This document shows, piece after piece, positions 25,511 through 34,281 of a DNA stretch of 40,459 nucleotides. The notes under the pieces are model-generated. The model saw only the letters and a list, made by a program, of their open reading frames with translations. It had not been told where the DNA came from and made no database searches. The stretch lies in assembly GCA_964420035.1 (NCBI GenBank), contig CAYQQR010000039.1, forward strand, positions 1 to 40,459, given 5' to 3'. Every line of letters begins with the position of its first letter. Position 1 is the stretch's first letter. The DNA is from CAYQQR01 sp964420035 (GTDB taxonomy: Bacteria; Bacteroidota; Bacteroidia; Bacteroidales; SM23-62). A program made the translations under genes and the position numbers.

Positions 25511-27694
25511 ATGTCCACTTTAATTATGAAATTGCTTGATAGAAGTACCCGTAAAAAGTTCCTGAGTTGTTTTCTATTGATCCTGTTATGGATAACCGGA
25601 TCATTTTGGGCAGAGATAAACGCTCAGGAAGAACCGCTTGAACTGCCCGAGGATTTTGACTATGAGCTGTATATGCCTTCCCATGCCGTAGATGGTAAAA
25701 AATTCCACGCTGCCAAAGATGCAGCAGAATGGTGCGCCAGGCTGTTGGAAAACGGAACTGAAGAAGACATTAAAAATGCCGAAAAGATTGTTCCCGGTTT
25801 ACTTTCCTGCCAGGTAACCAATCCTGCTTCACCTTACTATGGTGCCTTCAGATGGGAGCTTGAAACACCGGTAGAGGATTTGAATGCGGTTGAATTTGTA
25901 TTGTTTGCACTGATCCCGATGATGATCAAGCATGAAGAGCTTCTTGATAAGAATATATCGGAAAAGCTTCGCAACAGTATTCGAATGGGTCTTGAGAACA
26001 TCCGTAATATCGATGTCCACTACAAGTACACAAACATTGTGATCAAAGACATCACGAATACCTGTCTTGGAGGTGAATTACTGAATGATACACTCCTGGC
26101 CGAAAGAGGGTATGATAAGCTCAAGGACTGGATGCATTTCACTGACCGGTCGGGCGGGAATTACGAATACAACAGTCCTTACTATACCTACGTCGCCATC
26201 CGGGTCATTTCTACATTGAACCGTTACGTTAAAGATGAGAAAACCCGGGTACGCTCAGGCATCGTTCTTGCCCGCATGGGACTCGGAGCTTTTTTGCATG
26301 CCCATACCCCTACGGGTCGATTAGCCGGACCGCACGGTAGAGCATATCATGGACAAGTAACAAGCAGCGGAAAGGAAACCGAATGGATGAGGCGCTGGCT
26401 TGAAAGCGGGATGGTTCCCTCATGGCTCGGTGATCTGCTTGAATATCCCACCTGGCCGGACCAGGTAATCGAGACCACCAGTAGTGAGGATGACATATTT
26501 ATTTCTACCTATAAAGCAGAAGACTATTCTTTCGGTGTCGCATCCCGCAATTTGTTCAACCAGGACATCATTTACATCGCATGGCAATCCAACGTGTTCA
26601 CCATCCATTACGAGCGGCCCGGCAATCCTCAGCCTGGAATTGTCTACACCCGGTATGTGCTGGATGATCACTGGCTGGGTGATTTCTCTCCCGGTCCCGG
26701 CAGGGGAAACAGGGGATTGATACCGGATGTGGGCCATTTCCAGGGCGTGCAGGACAGAAATCGCGCCATCGGGCTTTACATACCACGCTACCTTGGGGGG
26801 ATGGAAAGGCATAACAGTGCAAAGGCAGTAATCGCACTACCGTATTGGGATTCCAGCCGGGACAAGCTATGGATCAACGGTAAAATGACAGGATCTCTTC
26901 CGCAGCATGCCGATCCTGAATCTGTGATTGTCATCGAAAGTGAAACGATCATGATAGCCGTCAGGCCCTTCTCCCTGACCAATCTTGGAAGCAATTCAAT
27001 TAACCATCCAATAAGGATAAAGGAATACGAAGGAAACTTGATGATAGAACTGTATAATTACAAGGGGCCTGAAAAGACCTTCTGGGAACTTGCATGGCCG
27101 GGAACTTTCTTTCAAGGCTATCCAAAATGCGGTTTTTATGCCGAAGTTGCGGACCGTAAGGAATACACTGATGGAATTGCCTTTACGGAGGCAATAGAAT
27201 CCGGAAGTTTCACCGATATCTCGGATCCGGAATCCACTTATTCTGGTACGGAGAGCAGAAAATGGAAGGTGGAATACAGCCGTCAGGGCCGGACACTTGG
27301 AATGGAGATCGATCTTTTTGACTGGTTCAAACAAGCGAAGAGATGGACAGAGAAAGGTCCCCTGGAAGCACCTATGCTGGAAAGTCGGTTCGCCCGGCAG
27401 GATACCTCCGGGCATATTAGAATTGGCAATACAGAAATCAACTGGGACGGTAATGGAACAGCTTGGCTGTATCAATCACCCGCAGGAGATAAAATTGCTG
27501 CCGCCTACCATGGCCCAGGCCCATCGTCGTTCAGTCTGGAGACTCCCTCCTTCAGCCTGGAGATGCCCGAACTGAAATATGGGATCATGGTCTGGCAAGA
27601 TGGTGAAATCAATATGGAAGCCATCGGTCTGAAAGAGAAACCCCGGATCCGTGGAGCCGGTATTAACATAAATAAAAAATCAGACGCTCGCTGA
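25511..27694 (+). CDS. Secreted (alpha/alpha)-toroid plus beta-sandwich protein, candidate polysaccharide lyase
   Basis: Secreted protein of 727 residues with a signal peptide cleaved near INAQ (about residue 38). The first half (about 45-350) is helical with repeat spacing like an (alpha/alpha) toroid. The second half (about 360-715) is rich in beta strands. This overall plan matches heparinase II/III-like and related lyase families. Possible active-site residues, chosen only by analogy, are Asn221 in YEYNSPYYT and His275, Tyr279 and His280 in GPHGRAYHG. I do not recognise the exact family, and no GH or PL number is assigned. It is the third gene of the operon headed by the beta-helix lipoprotein. 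The next gene is convergent, with stop codons 15 bases apart. It is the best positioned candidate for making the unsaturated ends that GH88 needs. Confidence 0.8.
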   Translation: MSTLIMKLLDRSTRKKFLSCFLLILLWITGSFWAEINAQEEPLELPEDFDYELYMPSHAVDGKKFHAAKDAAEWCARLLENGTEEDIKNAEKIVPGLLSCQVTNPASPYYGAFRWELETPVEDLNAVEFVLFALIPMMIKHEELLDKNISEKLRNSIRMGLENIRNIDVHYKYTNIVIKDITNTCLGGELLNDTLLAERGYDKLKDWMHFTDRSGGNYEYNSPYYTYVAIRVISTLNRYVKDEKTRVRSGIVLARMGLGAFLHAHTPTGRLAGPHGRAYHGQVTSSGKETEWMRRWLESGMVPSWLGDLLEYPTWPDQVIETTSSEDDIFISTYKAEDYSFGVASRNLFNQDIIYIAWQSNVFTIHYERPGNPQPGIVYTRYVLDDHWLGDFSPGPGRGNRGLIPDVGHFQGVQDRNRAIGLYIPRYLGGMERHNSAKAVIALPYWDSSRDKLWINGKMTGSLPQHADPESVIVIESETIMIAVRPFSLTNLGSNSINHPIRIKEYEGNLMIELYNYKGPEKTFWELAWPGTFFQGYPKCGFYAEVADRKEYTDGIAFTEAIESGSFTDISDPESTYSGTESRKWKVEYSRQGRTLGMEIDLFDWFKQAKRWTEKGPLEAPMLESRFARQDTSGHIRIGNTEINWDGNGTAWLYQSPAGDKIAAAYHGPGPSSFSLETPSFSLEMPELKYGIMVWQDGEINMEAIGLKEKPRIRGAGININKKSDAR

Positions 27695-27709
27695 TGACAG
27701 GGGAACAGA

Positions 27710-28627
27710 TTAAAACTGGCCCTTTACTTTCATTGCAACCGTGTATACGGAAGTCTGGGCTGTAACAAAAAGTGTTTTTCCATTTTCTTCCCCTCCAAAG
27801 CAAACATTGGAAGGCTGCTCCGGAAATTGTATACTTTGAAAGTACCTCCCCTGCGGATCATAAATATCCACGGAAAGGTTGTCCCGATTTGCGATATAAA
27901 GGTTGCCGAACGCATCGAGGGTCAGTCCGTCGTGGCCATTGTTGACGAATAACTCTTTCTCTCCAAGGGACCCATCCTTTTCGATTTTAAATTTCCAGGT
28001 CTTGTGAATGGTATCCGAAACCACATAAAGCTTATTGCCATCTTTGGTTCCGATTATTCCGTTGGGTCTGACAAGGTGATCGGTTACACGCGAGACTATC
28101 CCGCTCTCCGGTTCGATGCGGTAAACTGCTTCTACTTCCAGTTCCGTTTCGGATTCATCTAGAAAGTAATTGGGGTCCGTAAAATATATACTGCCTCCAG
28201 GATGCAGCCATATATCGTTGGGACCGTTGTATTTTTTACCCTTGTATGCATCGGTAAATACCACAACCTCTCCACCTTTTTTTGTTTTGGTTAAACGTCG
28301 GTTGGCCATTTCACAAAGTATAAGATCCCCGTTGTCGTTAATACTTAAACCATTACCCCATCCGGTATGGTCTCTTATCAATTCAAGTCCATTTTCAGGG
28401 GTCCACCTGTAAAGCTTGTTATTGGGTATATCGGTAAAATAAAAACGCCCCTCAGAATCTATAGCAGGTCCTTCAGTAAATCCAAATCCCCCAATCAGCT
28501 TTACGGGTTCAGGGTCTTTCACAAGGCTTTCAGTCTGTAACCTGCAAGCCCAGGCCAGGATGATGATTAAAACCAAAGCCATTAAGGGTGCTAAGGAGCT
28601 GTGTTTTCCGGAAGTTTTATTAAACAT
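27710..28627 (-). CDS. SMP-30/gluconolactonase-like lipoprotein
   Basis: Six-bladed beta-propeller lactonase-type protein, 305 residues, exported as a lipoprotein (AWAC, lipid Cys about 28). Metal-binding positions of the SMP-30 family are visible: Glu about 52 in FTEGPA, Asn about 137 in GPNDIW, Asn about 189 in RPNGI, and Asp about 233 in HDGLTLD. Expected reaction: hydrolysis of a sugar lactone to an aldonic acid in the periplasm. It is last in the minus-strand operon that begins with the second beta-helix gene, 33 bases after the CBM6-like gene. Together with the periplasmic aldo/keto reductase it could form an oxidative branch (sugar to lactone to acid), but that is inference. A lactonase acting on another ester is possible. 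Confidence 0.88.
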   Translation of the reverse strand: MFNKTSGKHSSLAPLMALVLIIILAWACRLQTESLVKDPEPVKLIGGFGFTEGPAIDSEGRFYFTDIPNNKLYRWTPENGLELIRDHTGWGNGLSINDNGDLILCEMANRRLTKTKKGGEVVVFTDAYKGKKYNGPNDIWLHPGGSIYFTDPNYFLDESETELEVEAVYRIEPESGIVSRVTDHLVRPNGIIGTKDGNKLYVVSDTIHKTWKFKIEKDGSLGEKELFVNNGHDGLTLDAFGNLYIANRDNLSVDIYDPQGRYFQSIQFPEQPSNVCFGGEENGKTLFVTAQTSVYTVAMKVKGQF

Positions 28628-28660
28628 ATCGATTGAAGTGTCATGGACGCAAGAGCAATA

Positions 28661-29335
28661 TTAAAAAGCTTCGATCAGCACAAAATCCAGGCAGGCCAGG
28701 TTAGCACCTTCATTATATTTTAAAGTAAGAAGGTTCAATCCTTTTACAGGAAAACTAATTTCTCCCACAGTGGCTCTGTTCCAATGATGCCAGTATCCGG
28801 TATTCTCCGGCAGGGTCAACAAGGCGGCAAATTCATTATTAAGCCAGAGACTTGACCCGTTATCCCGGTTTGCATAGAAAGCGATAATCCTGTAGCGGCC
28901 TGGCACTTTAACATCAACGGTATAGTTTGTCCATTCTCCATCTTCTTGCCATCCGATATAATGCTGGTTTACCTTCGGATCAATGATGTTAGCATCTTTA
29001 AAATCGACCCAATGCTTTGCGTAGCTGATATCCACACCCTCTGCTTCGCGGAAAAAAGCAACGGATTTGGGAATTCCCATTGTAACATATCCTGATTTGT
29101 AGCTTAATTGTGCACCATTATTGATCGAATCTTTATCATGATAAGCTATGCCTTCACCGCCAAGGTCAAACCATGCAAGTTCAATTCTGCCGGGGATTAT
29201 TTGGGTCCTTTCATAACATGGATGGGGCTTGAAAGGTTTTCCATAATAATCTGTCGGCAATTGGGCGTACAAGTTCTGAACCGTTAAGAATAAAAAAAGT
29301 ATAAATAATTGATATTTAAAGAATCTTAAGGCCAT
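28661..29335 (-). CDS. Secreted CBM6-like carbohydrate-binding protein
   Basis: Secreted protein of 224 residues with a signal peptide (cleavage near LYAQ, about residue 24). The N-terminal 60 residues match nothing I recognise. From about 85 to the end the pattern is that of a CBM6/CBM35-type jelly roll: REAEGVDIS, WTNYTVDVKVPGRYRI, a Gly-rich NRDNGSSLWLN loop, and the closing strand NLLTLKYNEGANLACLDFVLI. No catalytic domain is attached, so it probably binds glycan on its own or supports neighbouring sulfatases. It lies 51 bases after the sulfatase gene at 29387 and 33 bases before the lactonase gene. A domain of unknown function used as a putative glycosidase is an alternative reading. Confidence 0.72.
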   Translation of the reverse strand: MALRFFKYQLFILFLFLTVQNLYAQLPTDYYGKPFKPHPCYERTQIIPGRIELAWFDLGGEGIAYHDKDSINNGAQLSYKSGYVTMGIPKSVAFFREAEGVDISYAKHWVDFKDANIIDPKVNQHYIGWQEDGEWTNYTVDVKVPGRYRIIAFYANRDNGSSLWLNNEFAALLTLPENTGYWHHWNRATVGEISFPVKGLNLLTLKYNEGANLACLDFVLIEAF

Positions 29336-29386
29336 TGATTTTTATCGGCTCAATTATTTCGATTGTTCAGATCTGGTTAAATAAAG

Positions 29387-30823
29387 TTACCGGTTGCTAG
29401 TTTTTACAAGAGGCCGCGGCTTCTCAACAAAACCCGCCGGCCTCGAATTCGGGGTTAACTTGCCCCGGTCCCCGATCCATTTCCTTGCAATCTCAGCCTG
29501 CACCATCAAGTCTGCAACCACTTCAGGGTATTCCTTTGCAAGATTATGCTGTTCACCGATATCTTCCACCAGATTATAAAGCTTTGCCTCTGTAGGCCCT
29601 AAATTCTTTCCCCACATGGTATAATTATTTTCGAGGGGAAGGTGGAGCTTCCATTCACTGTTCCGTATGGCTTTAAGCTGGTCCGTTACGTAATAAGCAT
29701 ACCAGGCGTGCGGAGATTCCGATTCTCCGGGGTGAAGCAGAAGATGGTGAAGGGATTTCCCGTCGATAATGCGGTCGTCCATTACTTTTATACCCGAAAA
29801 ATCAGCCAGTGTGGGTAAGAAATCCATGAAGGATGCCAGAGCATGGGTAACTTCACCCGATGGGAGGACTCCCGGCCAGCTAGCGATCATGGGTACCCGG
29901 TTACCCCCTTCCATCACCGTACCTTTAAATCCGGAAAGTGGGGCATTTGTAGTATTGTGTCCATATCCACCCGGAGCCCCGTTATCTGAAGTAAAAATCA
30001 CTAGGGTTTCATCCCTTATTCCCTTAGCTTCCAGTGCTTTGAGTAACTCCCCGACCGACCAGTCAAGTTCCGAAATGACATTCGAAAAAAGACCCTTTCC
30101 GGTATGGTTTTGAAAATTTTCACTGACCGATAAGGGCCAATGTGGCATGGTATGAGATAGATACAAAAAAAAGGGTTCTCGGGCGTGGTCGTTGATAAAG
30201 TCGATGGCTTCAGATGTATAGTTTTTTGTAAGCACTTCCTGGATCACAGGTGCTTCAATAATACTGTCATTTCTCATCAGGGGTATGGGGGGTTGTTTAT
30301 ACAATTGTCTTTCACCCCTGTGCTTAAACCATCCTTCACCGGTATCATTGCTGTAAGGAACCCCAAAATAATAATCGAATCCCTGTTTCAACGGAAGAAA
30401 TTCCTGCTGATCGCCCAGGTGCCATTTACCGATTAGGGCAGTGGCATAGTTTTTCTCTTTTAAAAGTTCGGCTATTGTAATTTCATCCGGATTGAGACCG
30501 GTCTCATCGACCGGGAAACAAACACATTCACCCTTATAAGTCCTGGCCATTCCATTGCGAATGGGATAAGTTCCCGTCAGCAAGGCAGCTCTTGCGGGGG
30601 TGCAGAGTGGTGCAACCGAATAAAAATCCGTGAACCTTACCCCTTCTTCGGCAAGCCGGTCAATATTGGGTGTTAGGTTGGTTGTATTTCCATAACAGCC
30701 AAGATCTCCATAACCCAAGTCATCGACGAGAATGATGATGAAATTAGGCAAATTATCCCCCCTCGCTTTAAGATCAATGGAAAAAATCAAGGATATCCAC
30801 AGAAAGATAAGATTGAACTTCAT
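29387..30823 (-). CDS. S1-family sulfatase (arylsulfatase A-like)
   Basis: Exported sulfatase of 478 residues. The signal peptide is MKFNLIFLWISLIFSIDLKA. The metal aspartates are in LVDDLGYGD (about 32-40) and the formylglycine motif CTPAR starts at Cys about 74 (CTPARAALLTG). IGKWHLG, TSDNGAPGG and MEGGNRVPMIASWPG are typical S1 active-site surroundings. The pattern recalls the S1_16 type; the subfamily is from memory only. I start at the Met giving MKFNLIF. A Met 6 codons upstream leaves only 3 bases after the preceding sulfatase and lengthens the signal without benefit. It is third in the operon led by the beta-helix gene at 34119. Substrate position is unknown. Confidence 0.93.
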   Translation of the reverse strand: MKFNLIFLWISLIFSIDLKARGDNLPNFIIILVDDLGYGDLGCYGNTTNLTPNIDRLAEEGVRFTDFYSVAPLCTPARAALLTGTYPIRNGMARTYKGECVCFPVDETGLNPDEITIAELLKEKNYATALIGKWHLGDQQEFLPLKQGFDYYFGVPYSNDTGEGWFKHRGERQLYKQPPIPLMRNDSIIEAPVIQEVLTKNYTSEAIDFINDHAREPFFLYLSHTMPHWPLSVSENFQNHTGKGLFSNVISELDWSVGELLKALEAKGIRDETLVIFTSDNGAPGGYGHNTTNAPLSGFKGTVMEGGNRVPMIASWPGVLPSGEVTHALASFMDFLPTLADFSGIKVMDDRIIDGKSLHHLLLHPGESESPHAWYAYYVTDQLKAIRNSEWKLHLPLENNYTMWGKNLGPTEAKLYNLVEDIGEQHNLAKEYPEVVADLMVQAEIARKWIGDRGKLTPNSRPAGFVEKPRPLVKTSNR

Positions 30824-30844
30824 ATCAAGAATATAATGCATTAT

Positions 30845-32725
30845 TTATTCAGTATTCGCAGGCGAAGGCATGGAAGCATTAATCGAATCCAGCCATCGGT
30901 ACATTTTATTTCTGAGCCGTTCGGCAATATTCGGTTCCTTGTTTATAAGGTTATTCTGTTCACCAGGATCATGGTCAAGATCGTAAAGTTCCGTTCTTCC
31001 GTCCACGTAAAATTCAATGTACTTATACCGCTCATCCCGGATTGCTTCACCGCCATGGGAGAACATGTAGTGAGGATAATGCCAGTGCAATTCCCTGTCA
31101 TCCAGTTGTTTATCCTCAAGAATTAGACTGTGAAGACTTAGCCCGTCAATGGGATGTATTTTATCAAGTCCCATGAAATCTGACAGGGTGGGCAGCATAT
31201 CAACATGAGCCACAGGTGTGCCGATCTCTTTTCCCGGTTGAATAACGCCCTGCCAGACAAAGAACAGGGGTACCCGGATTCCTCCCTCGTACAATTGTAT
31301 CTTTCTACCACGGAAGGGACCGCTTGTACAAAGTTGTACATGAGGAGGAAGTTTCTCTCCCCTGGGAATGCGCTTAAGGTATAGATCTCCACTTGTAATT
31401 TGCCCGTTTACCTGAAGATTTAAACCAGGGATGGAATTATCTCCTGTAGACTGGATGGGAATGGATATCTCTTCTCTTTGGGATACAAGAATTAGTTTAA
31501 GTTTATAGTTCCCTTTGGAATCCGGTTCATTTACCTGTATGTAATGCCAGTGATTTGGTTTCAATTGCTCTGCAGTCAACTTCTTCTGGTTGATAAGCCG
31601 TAATTTTGAACCGGTTGCATAGACCTCCGCTTTGAGTACTAATTCCTTTTCACCTGCCCCGGACAGATTAATCCCGGATCCTGCCAGACAAAAACCGACC
31701 CGGAAATCACTGTCCTCATTGGAAAACTCCTGTTCAACAACAGTTTTGGCATGATCCATATGAACCACTGCATTTGATGTGTTTCGATTTAAAATATACC
31801 TGGGATCATACATATCGGCTGTGGCCGAGTGCGTGGCCGGACCATTATCCGACATAAAAACAACCAAGGTGTTTTCCATTAGCTGATTATCCTCAAGACA
31901 TTGAATCACGGATCCGACACACTCATCCACGCTGTGTCCCATGGCCCCATAGACAGGATTATAAACATCCTGGTTTTCTATCTTTTCGTCATAATAATCT
32001 ACAAGTTCCGGCAAACCTTCGATGGGTTTATGTATTCCATAGTTCCACAGACAGAGGAAAAACCGCTCATCCTTGTTCTCTTCGATGAACCGGACAGCTT
32101 CCCTGGACAACCTGTTTGTAATGTATTCTCCTGGAGCGGCCTCGTATGAAGCAGTCCGGTGGCCCTCCCAGGGGGCAAAATAATCGCTCCAGTGATCCCC
32201 GCCAAATACCCAGTCGAATCCGTGATGTTCCGGGTAATATTCATCAATTCCACAGTGCCACTTACCGATAAATCCGGTTCGATACCCGGCATCTTTTGCC
32301 AATTCCGCCATGGTGATCTCATCAAAGGGAAGATCTACACGCACATCTACACTCAACTCATCCCAGGGGTCTCCCGGTTTCTGCCGGGATGCGGGGTGGA
32401 ACCATTCGGGTTCATCCAATTCACCCCTGTCAAAATCTGCCCCGACCCTTGTCATGTGCAGCCGCCCGGGGTATTTGCCTGTCATCAAAGCAGCTCTTGT
32501 GGGTGTGCACAGTGGAGAAGAATAGGCCTGGGAAAAAACTGTACCCCGTTCTGCCAGTTTATCAATATTGGGAGTTTCGAATGCAGGATTCCCATTACGC
32601 GAAAGATGAGCCCACCCCATGTCGTCGACCAGGATGAAAATAATATTCGGTGGACTGCTTGCCCTTTGACAAGCAGTCTGAAGTAAAAGAATTCCAGAAG
32701 TGATTAAAAAAATTATTCTATCCAT
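30845..32725 (-). CDS. S1-family sulfatase with a large internal beta-rich insert
   Basis: Lipoprotein sulfatase (LQTAC, Cys about 19) of 626 residues, about 130-150 longer than its neighbours. The core motifs are intact: LVDDMGWAH, formylglycine motif CTPTR at Cys about 73, IGKWHCG, MSDNGPATHS, and YEGGIRVPLFFVWQG. Between the last two (about residues 305-465) lies an extra block that resembles a beta-sandwich, with alternating hydrophobic strands such as KELVLKAEVYATGSKLRLI and NYKLKLILVSQREEISIPI. In ordinary S1 enzymes this gap is short. The insert may be a glycan-binding module placed beside the active site (inference). The gene lies 8 bases after the beta-helix gene and 21 bases before the next sulfatase. 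Confidence 0.9.
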   Translation of the reverse strand: MDRIIFLITSGILLLQTACQRASSPPNIIFILVDDMGWAHLSRNGNPAFETPNIDKLAERGTVFSQAYSSPLCTPTRAALMTGKYPGRLHMTRVGADFDRGELDEPEWFHPASRQKPGDPWDELSVDVRVDLPFDEITMAELAKDAGYRTGFIGKWHCGIDEYYPEHHGFDWVFGGDHWSDYFAPWEGHRTASYEAAPGEYITNRLSREAVRFIEENKDERFFLCLWNYGIHKPIEGLPELVDYYDEKIENQDVYNPVYGAMGHSVDECVGSVIQCLEDNQLMENTLVVFMSDNGPATHSATADMYDPRYILNRNTSNAVVHMDHAKTVVEQEFSNEDSDFRVGFCLAGSGINLSGAGEKELVLKAEVYATGSKLRLINQKKLTAEQLKPNHWHYIQVNEPDSKGNYKLKLILVSQREEISIPIQSTGDNSIPGLNLQVNGQITSGDLYLKRIPRGEKLPPHVQLCTSGPFRGRKIQLYEGGIRVPLFFVWQGVIQPGKEIGTPVAHVDMLPTLSDFMGLDKIHPIDGLSLHSLILEDKQLDDRELHWHYPHYMFSHGGEAIRDERYKYIEFYVDGRTELYDLDHDPGEQNNLINKEPNIAERLRNKMYRWLDSINASMPSPANTE

Positions 32726-32733
32726 TTTTTTTA

Positions 32734-34119
32734 TTATTTCAGGCTTTCAATAAATTCTTCGGTTAGTTCAGGCTGAAAACTCTGTATCCTTCCGGGTCTG
32801 AAATGACCGGGGTGTGAACGTCTCTTATCAAAATCTCTCACTTCAGCATGGGTTACATCATTCAGTTCAACATTATTGCTTACTACGGTCTCTTTACCTT
32901 CAGACAGAACCGATTCATCCATAACATAATTGATGTTGTTTCCTTCAATTACGTTTTTAAAGCTTTTCTCATCTTCATGTATTCCATAACGCATTTTCGG
33001 AGCAAGATTCCAGTTAAATATGGTATTATTGGATACATTGTATCCCCGTACAGATTCCAAAGTGATTCCATTCTGAAGGGGTATCTCTTCCTTGACGTCC
33101 TCAAAATGTGACTTAAAATTCAGCCCTCCGGGATTATAGCTGCCATTATCAATAACATTATTACCACAAATAGTTCCCCAGGCCGAATTACGAACCACGA
33201 TACCATCCCCGGTCGCCCAGCAAAAAATATTTCCGGTAACGTTCAGTTCATGGGTATCTTCAACCACCATTGCATGAGAGCTTATCTGAAATGTCCTGCA
33301 TCCATTAACCAAAACACTGTTACTTGCATTATAGAGATGGATACCGTAATCGTTTGTCTGGTATATATTGCAGGCAACAATATTCAAAACGATTACATAA
33401 TTGCATTCGATCCCTTTACCACCGCCGTAAATAGTGCAATCGGCGAGCAGGTTCGGAATGAAATTACCATAGTGCCCCCAGTTCAAGCTGTCCAGGTAAA
33501 CATTGGCTTTCATGTTCCCGGCAAAGGTGCAACTGCTTACTTCGCAAAGGAAGGAGTGATTGCGCATCCACAGTCCGTAATCAGCAAATCCGACCGAGAA
33601 AATATTAATAACCTTTACATCCCCCGATCGCTCGATAATAAGACCCGTACGTGCATTTTTATTGTCACCGGCAGAAAGGCAGAGATCCGAGATTTCAGCC
33701 CCATCGGCCTCACTGCAAATTATACCAATCCCTTCTTTATTTTTTTCGGATACCGTGAGTTTTGTTGAACGACCACTGCCCCGCAATCGGCAGTTGGCTG
33801 ACACTTTCAGTGGCCTGTTCAGGTAAAACCGTCCGCTGCTCAAGTAGATATCCCCACCCTCCGCAGAAATCTGGTCCAGGGCATACTGGATGGCTTCAGA
33901 AGCATCATTCGATTTGAAATATTCTATACGGTCAAACCGGCCTTCCACTTTCACTTGGTCCCCATCCTGGTAGATATTAAAGTTCTGAGTGGGTGCAGGC
34001 AGAAGGGTTTGGAATGGACACACGGTAAGGATAATGGTCAGAATGATCCAGAAAGGAATGTTCATTGCTCTTACCAGGCTTCTCGTCCTGGAATTTGAGG
34101 CTGTTTTCATTGTTTTCAA
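32734..34119 (-). CDS. Right-handed beta-helix protein, paralogue of the one at 23104
   Basis: Exported protein of 461 residues. The N-terminus has a long basic stretch then a hydrophobic segment (NIPFWIILTIILTVCPF), so it has a signal peptide or anchor; a later start at 34065 is possible. The pectate-lyase-like opening (SNDASEAIQYALDQISAEGG, then GRFYLNRPLKV and LRGSGRSTKLTV) is followed by beta-helix coils. It shares FIPNLLADC, GIECNYVIVLNIVAC, NGCRTFQI, NVTGNIFCW and WGTICGNNVIDNG with the plus-strand beta-helix lipoprotein. It heads the operon of two sulfatases, a CBM6-like protein and a lactonase. An operator variant lies 47-60 bases upstream. It could be a lyase, epimerase or hydrolase; the catalytic residues are not identified. 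Confidence 0.85.
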   Translation of the reverse strand: MKTMKTASNSRTRSLVRAMNIPFWIILTIILTVCPFQTLLPAPTQNFNIYQDGDQVKVEGRFDRIEYFKSNDASEAIQYALDQISAEGGDIYLSSGRFYLNRPLKVSANCRLRGSGRSTKLTVSEKNKEGIGIICSEADGAEISDLCLSAGDNKNARTGLIIERSGDVKVINIFSVGFADYGLWMRNHSFLCEVSSCTFAGNMKANVYLDSLNWGHYGNFIPNLLADCTIYGGGKGIECNYVIVLNIVACNIYQTNDYGIHLYNASNSVLVNGCRTFQISSHAMVVEDTHELNVTGNIFCWATGDGIVVRNSAWGTICGNNVIDNGSYNPGGLNFKSHFEDVKEEIPLQNGITLESVRGYNVSNNTIFNWNLAPKMRYGIHEDEKSFKNVIEGNNINYVMDESVLSEGKETVVSNNVELNDVTHAEVRDFDKRRSHPGHFRPGRIQSFQPELTEEFIESLK

Positions 34120-34165
34120 GTTTTAAGTAACAATAAAATTGCTTGAGGATGTTTTTTATATTAAG

Positions 34166-34179
34166 TTTACCCGTGTGAA
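34166..34179. promoter_or_regulatory. Operator in the beta-helix/sulfatase divergent region
   Basis: TTTACCCGTGTGAA matches the consensus TTTACACGTGTAAA at 12 of 14 positions. It lies in the 162-base gap between the beta-helix gene (start 34119) and the divergent sulfatase gene (start 34282), and is much closer to the former. The same A-to-C change in the left half occurs at the 36629 site. Confidence 0.55.
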
Positions 34180-34281
34180 ATTAAAGAAAAAATATGAATA
34201 ACAAAATGAAACCATAATATATTAACAGATTATGCATGTTCAATATGGTGCATACGATTATTAAATCAAGTATAACCAAAA

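Noticed and set aside
32159..33768. Plus-strand frames of 172-175 codons opposite the operon at 27710-34119
   Set aside because: They are antisense to the large-insert sulfatase and the beta-helix gene and show no family features.
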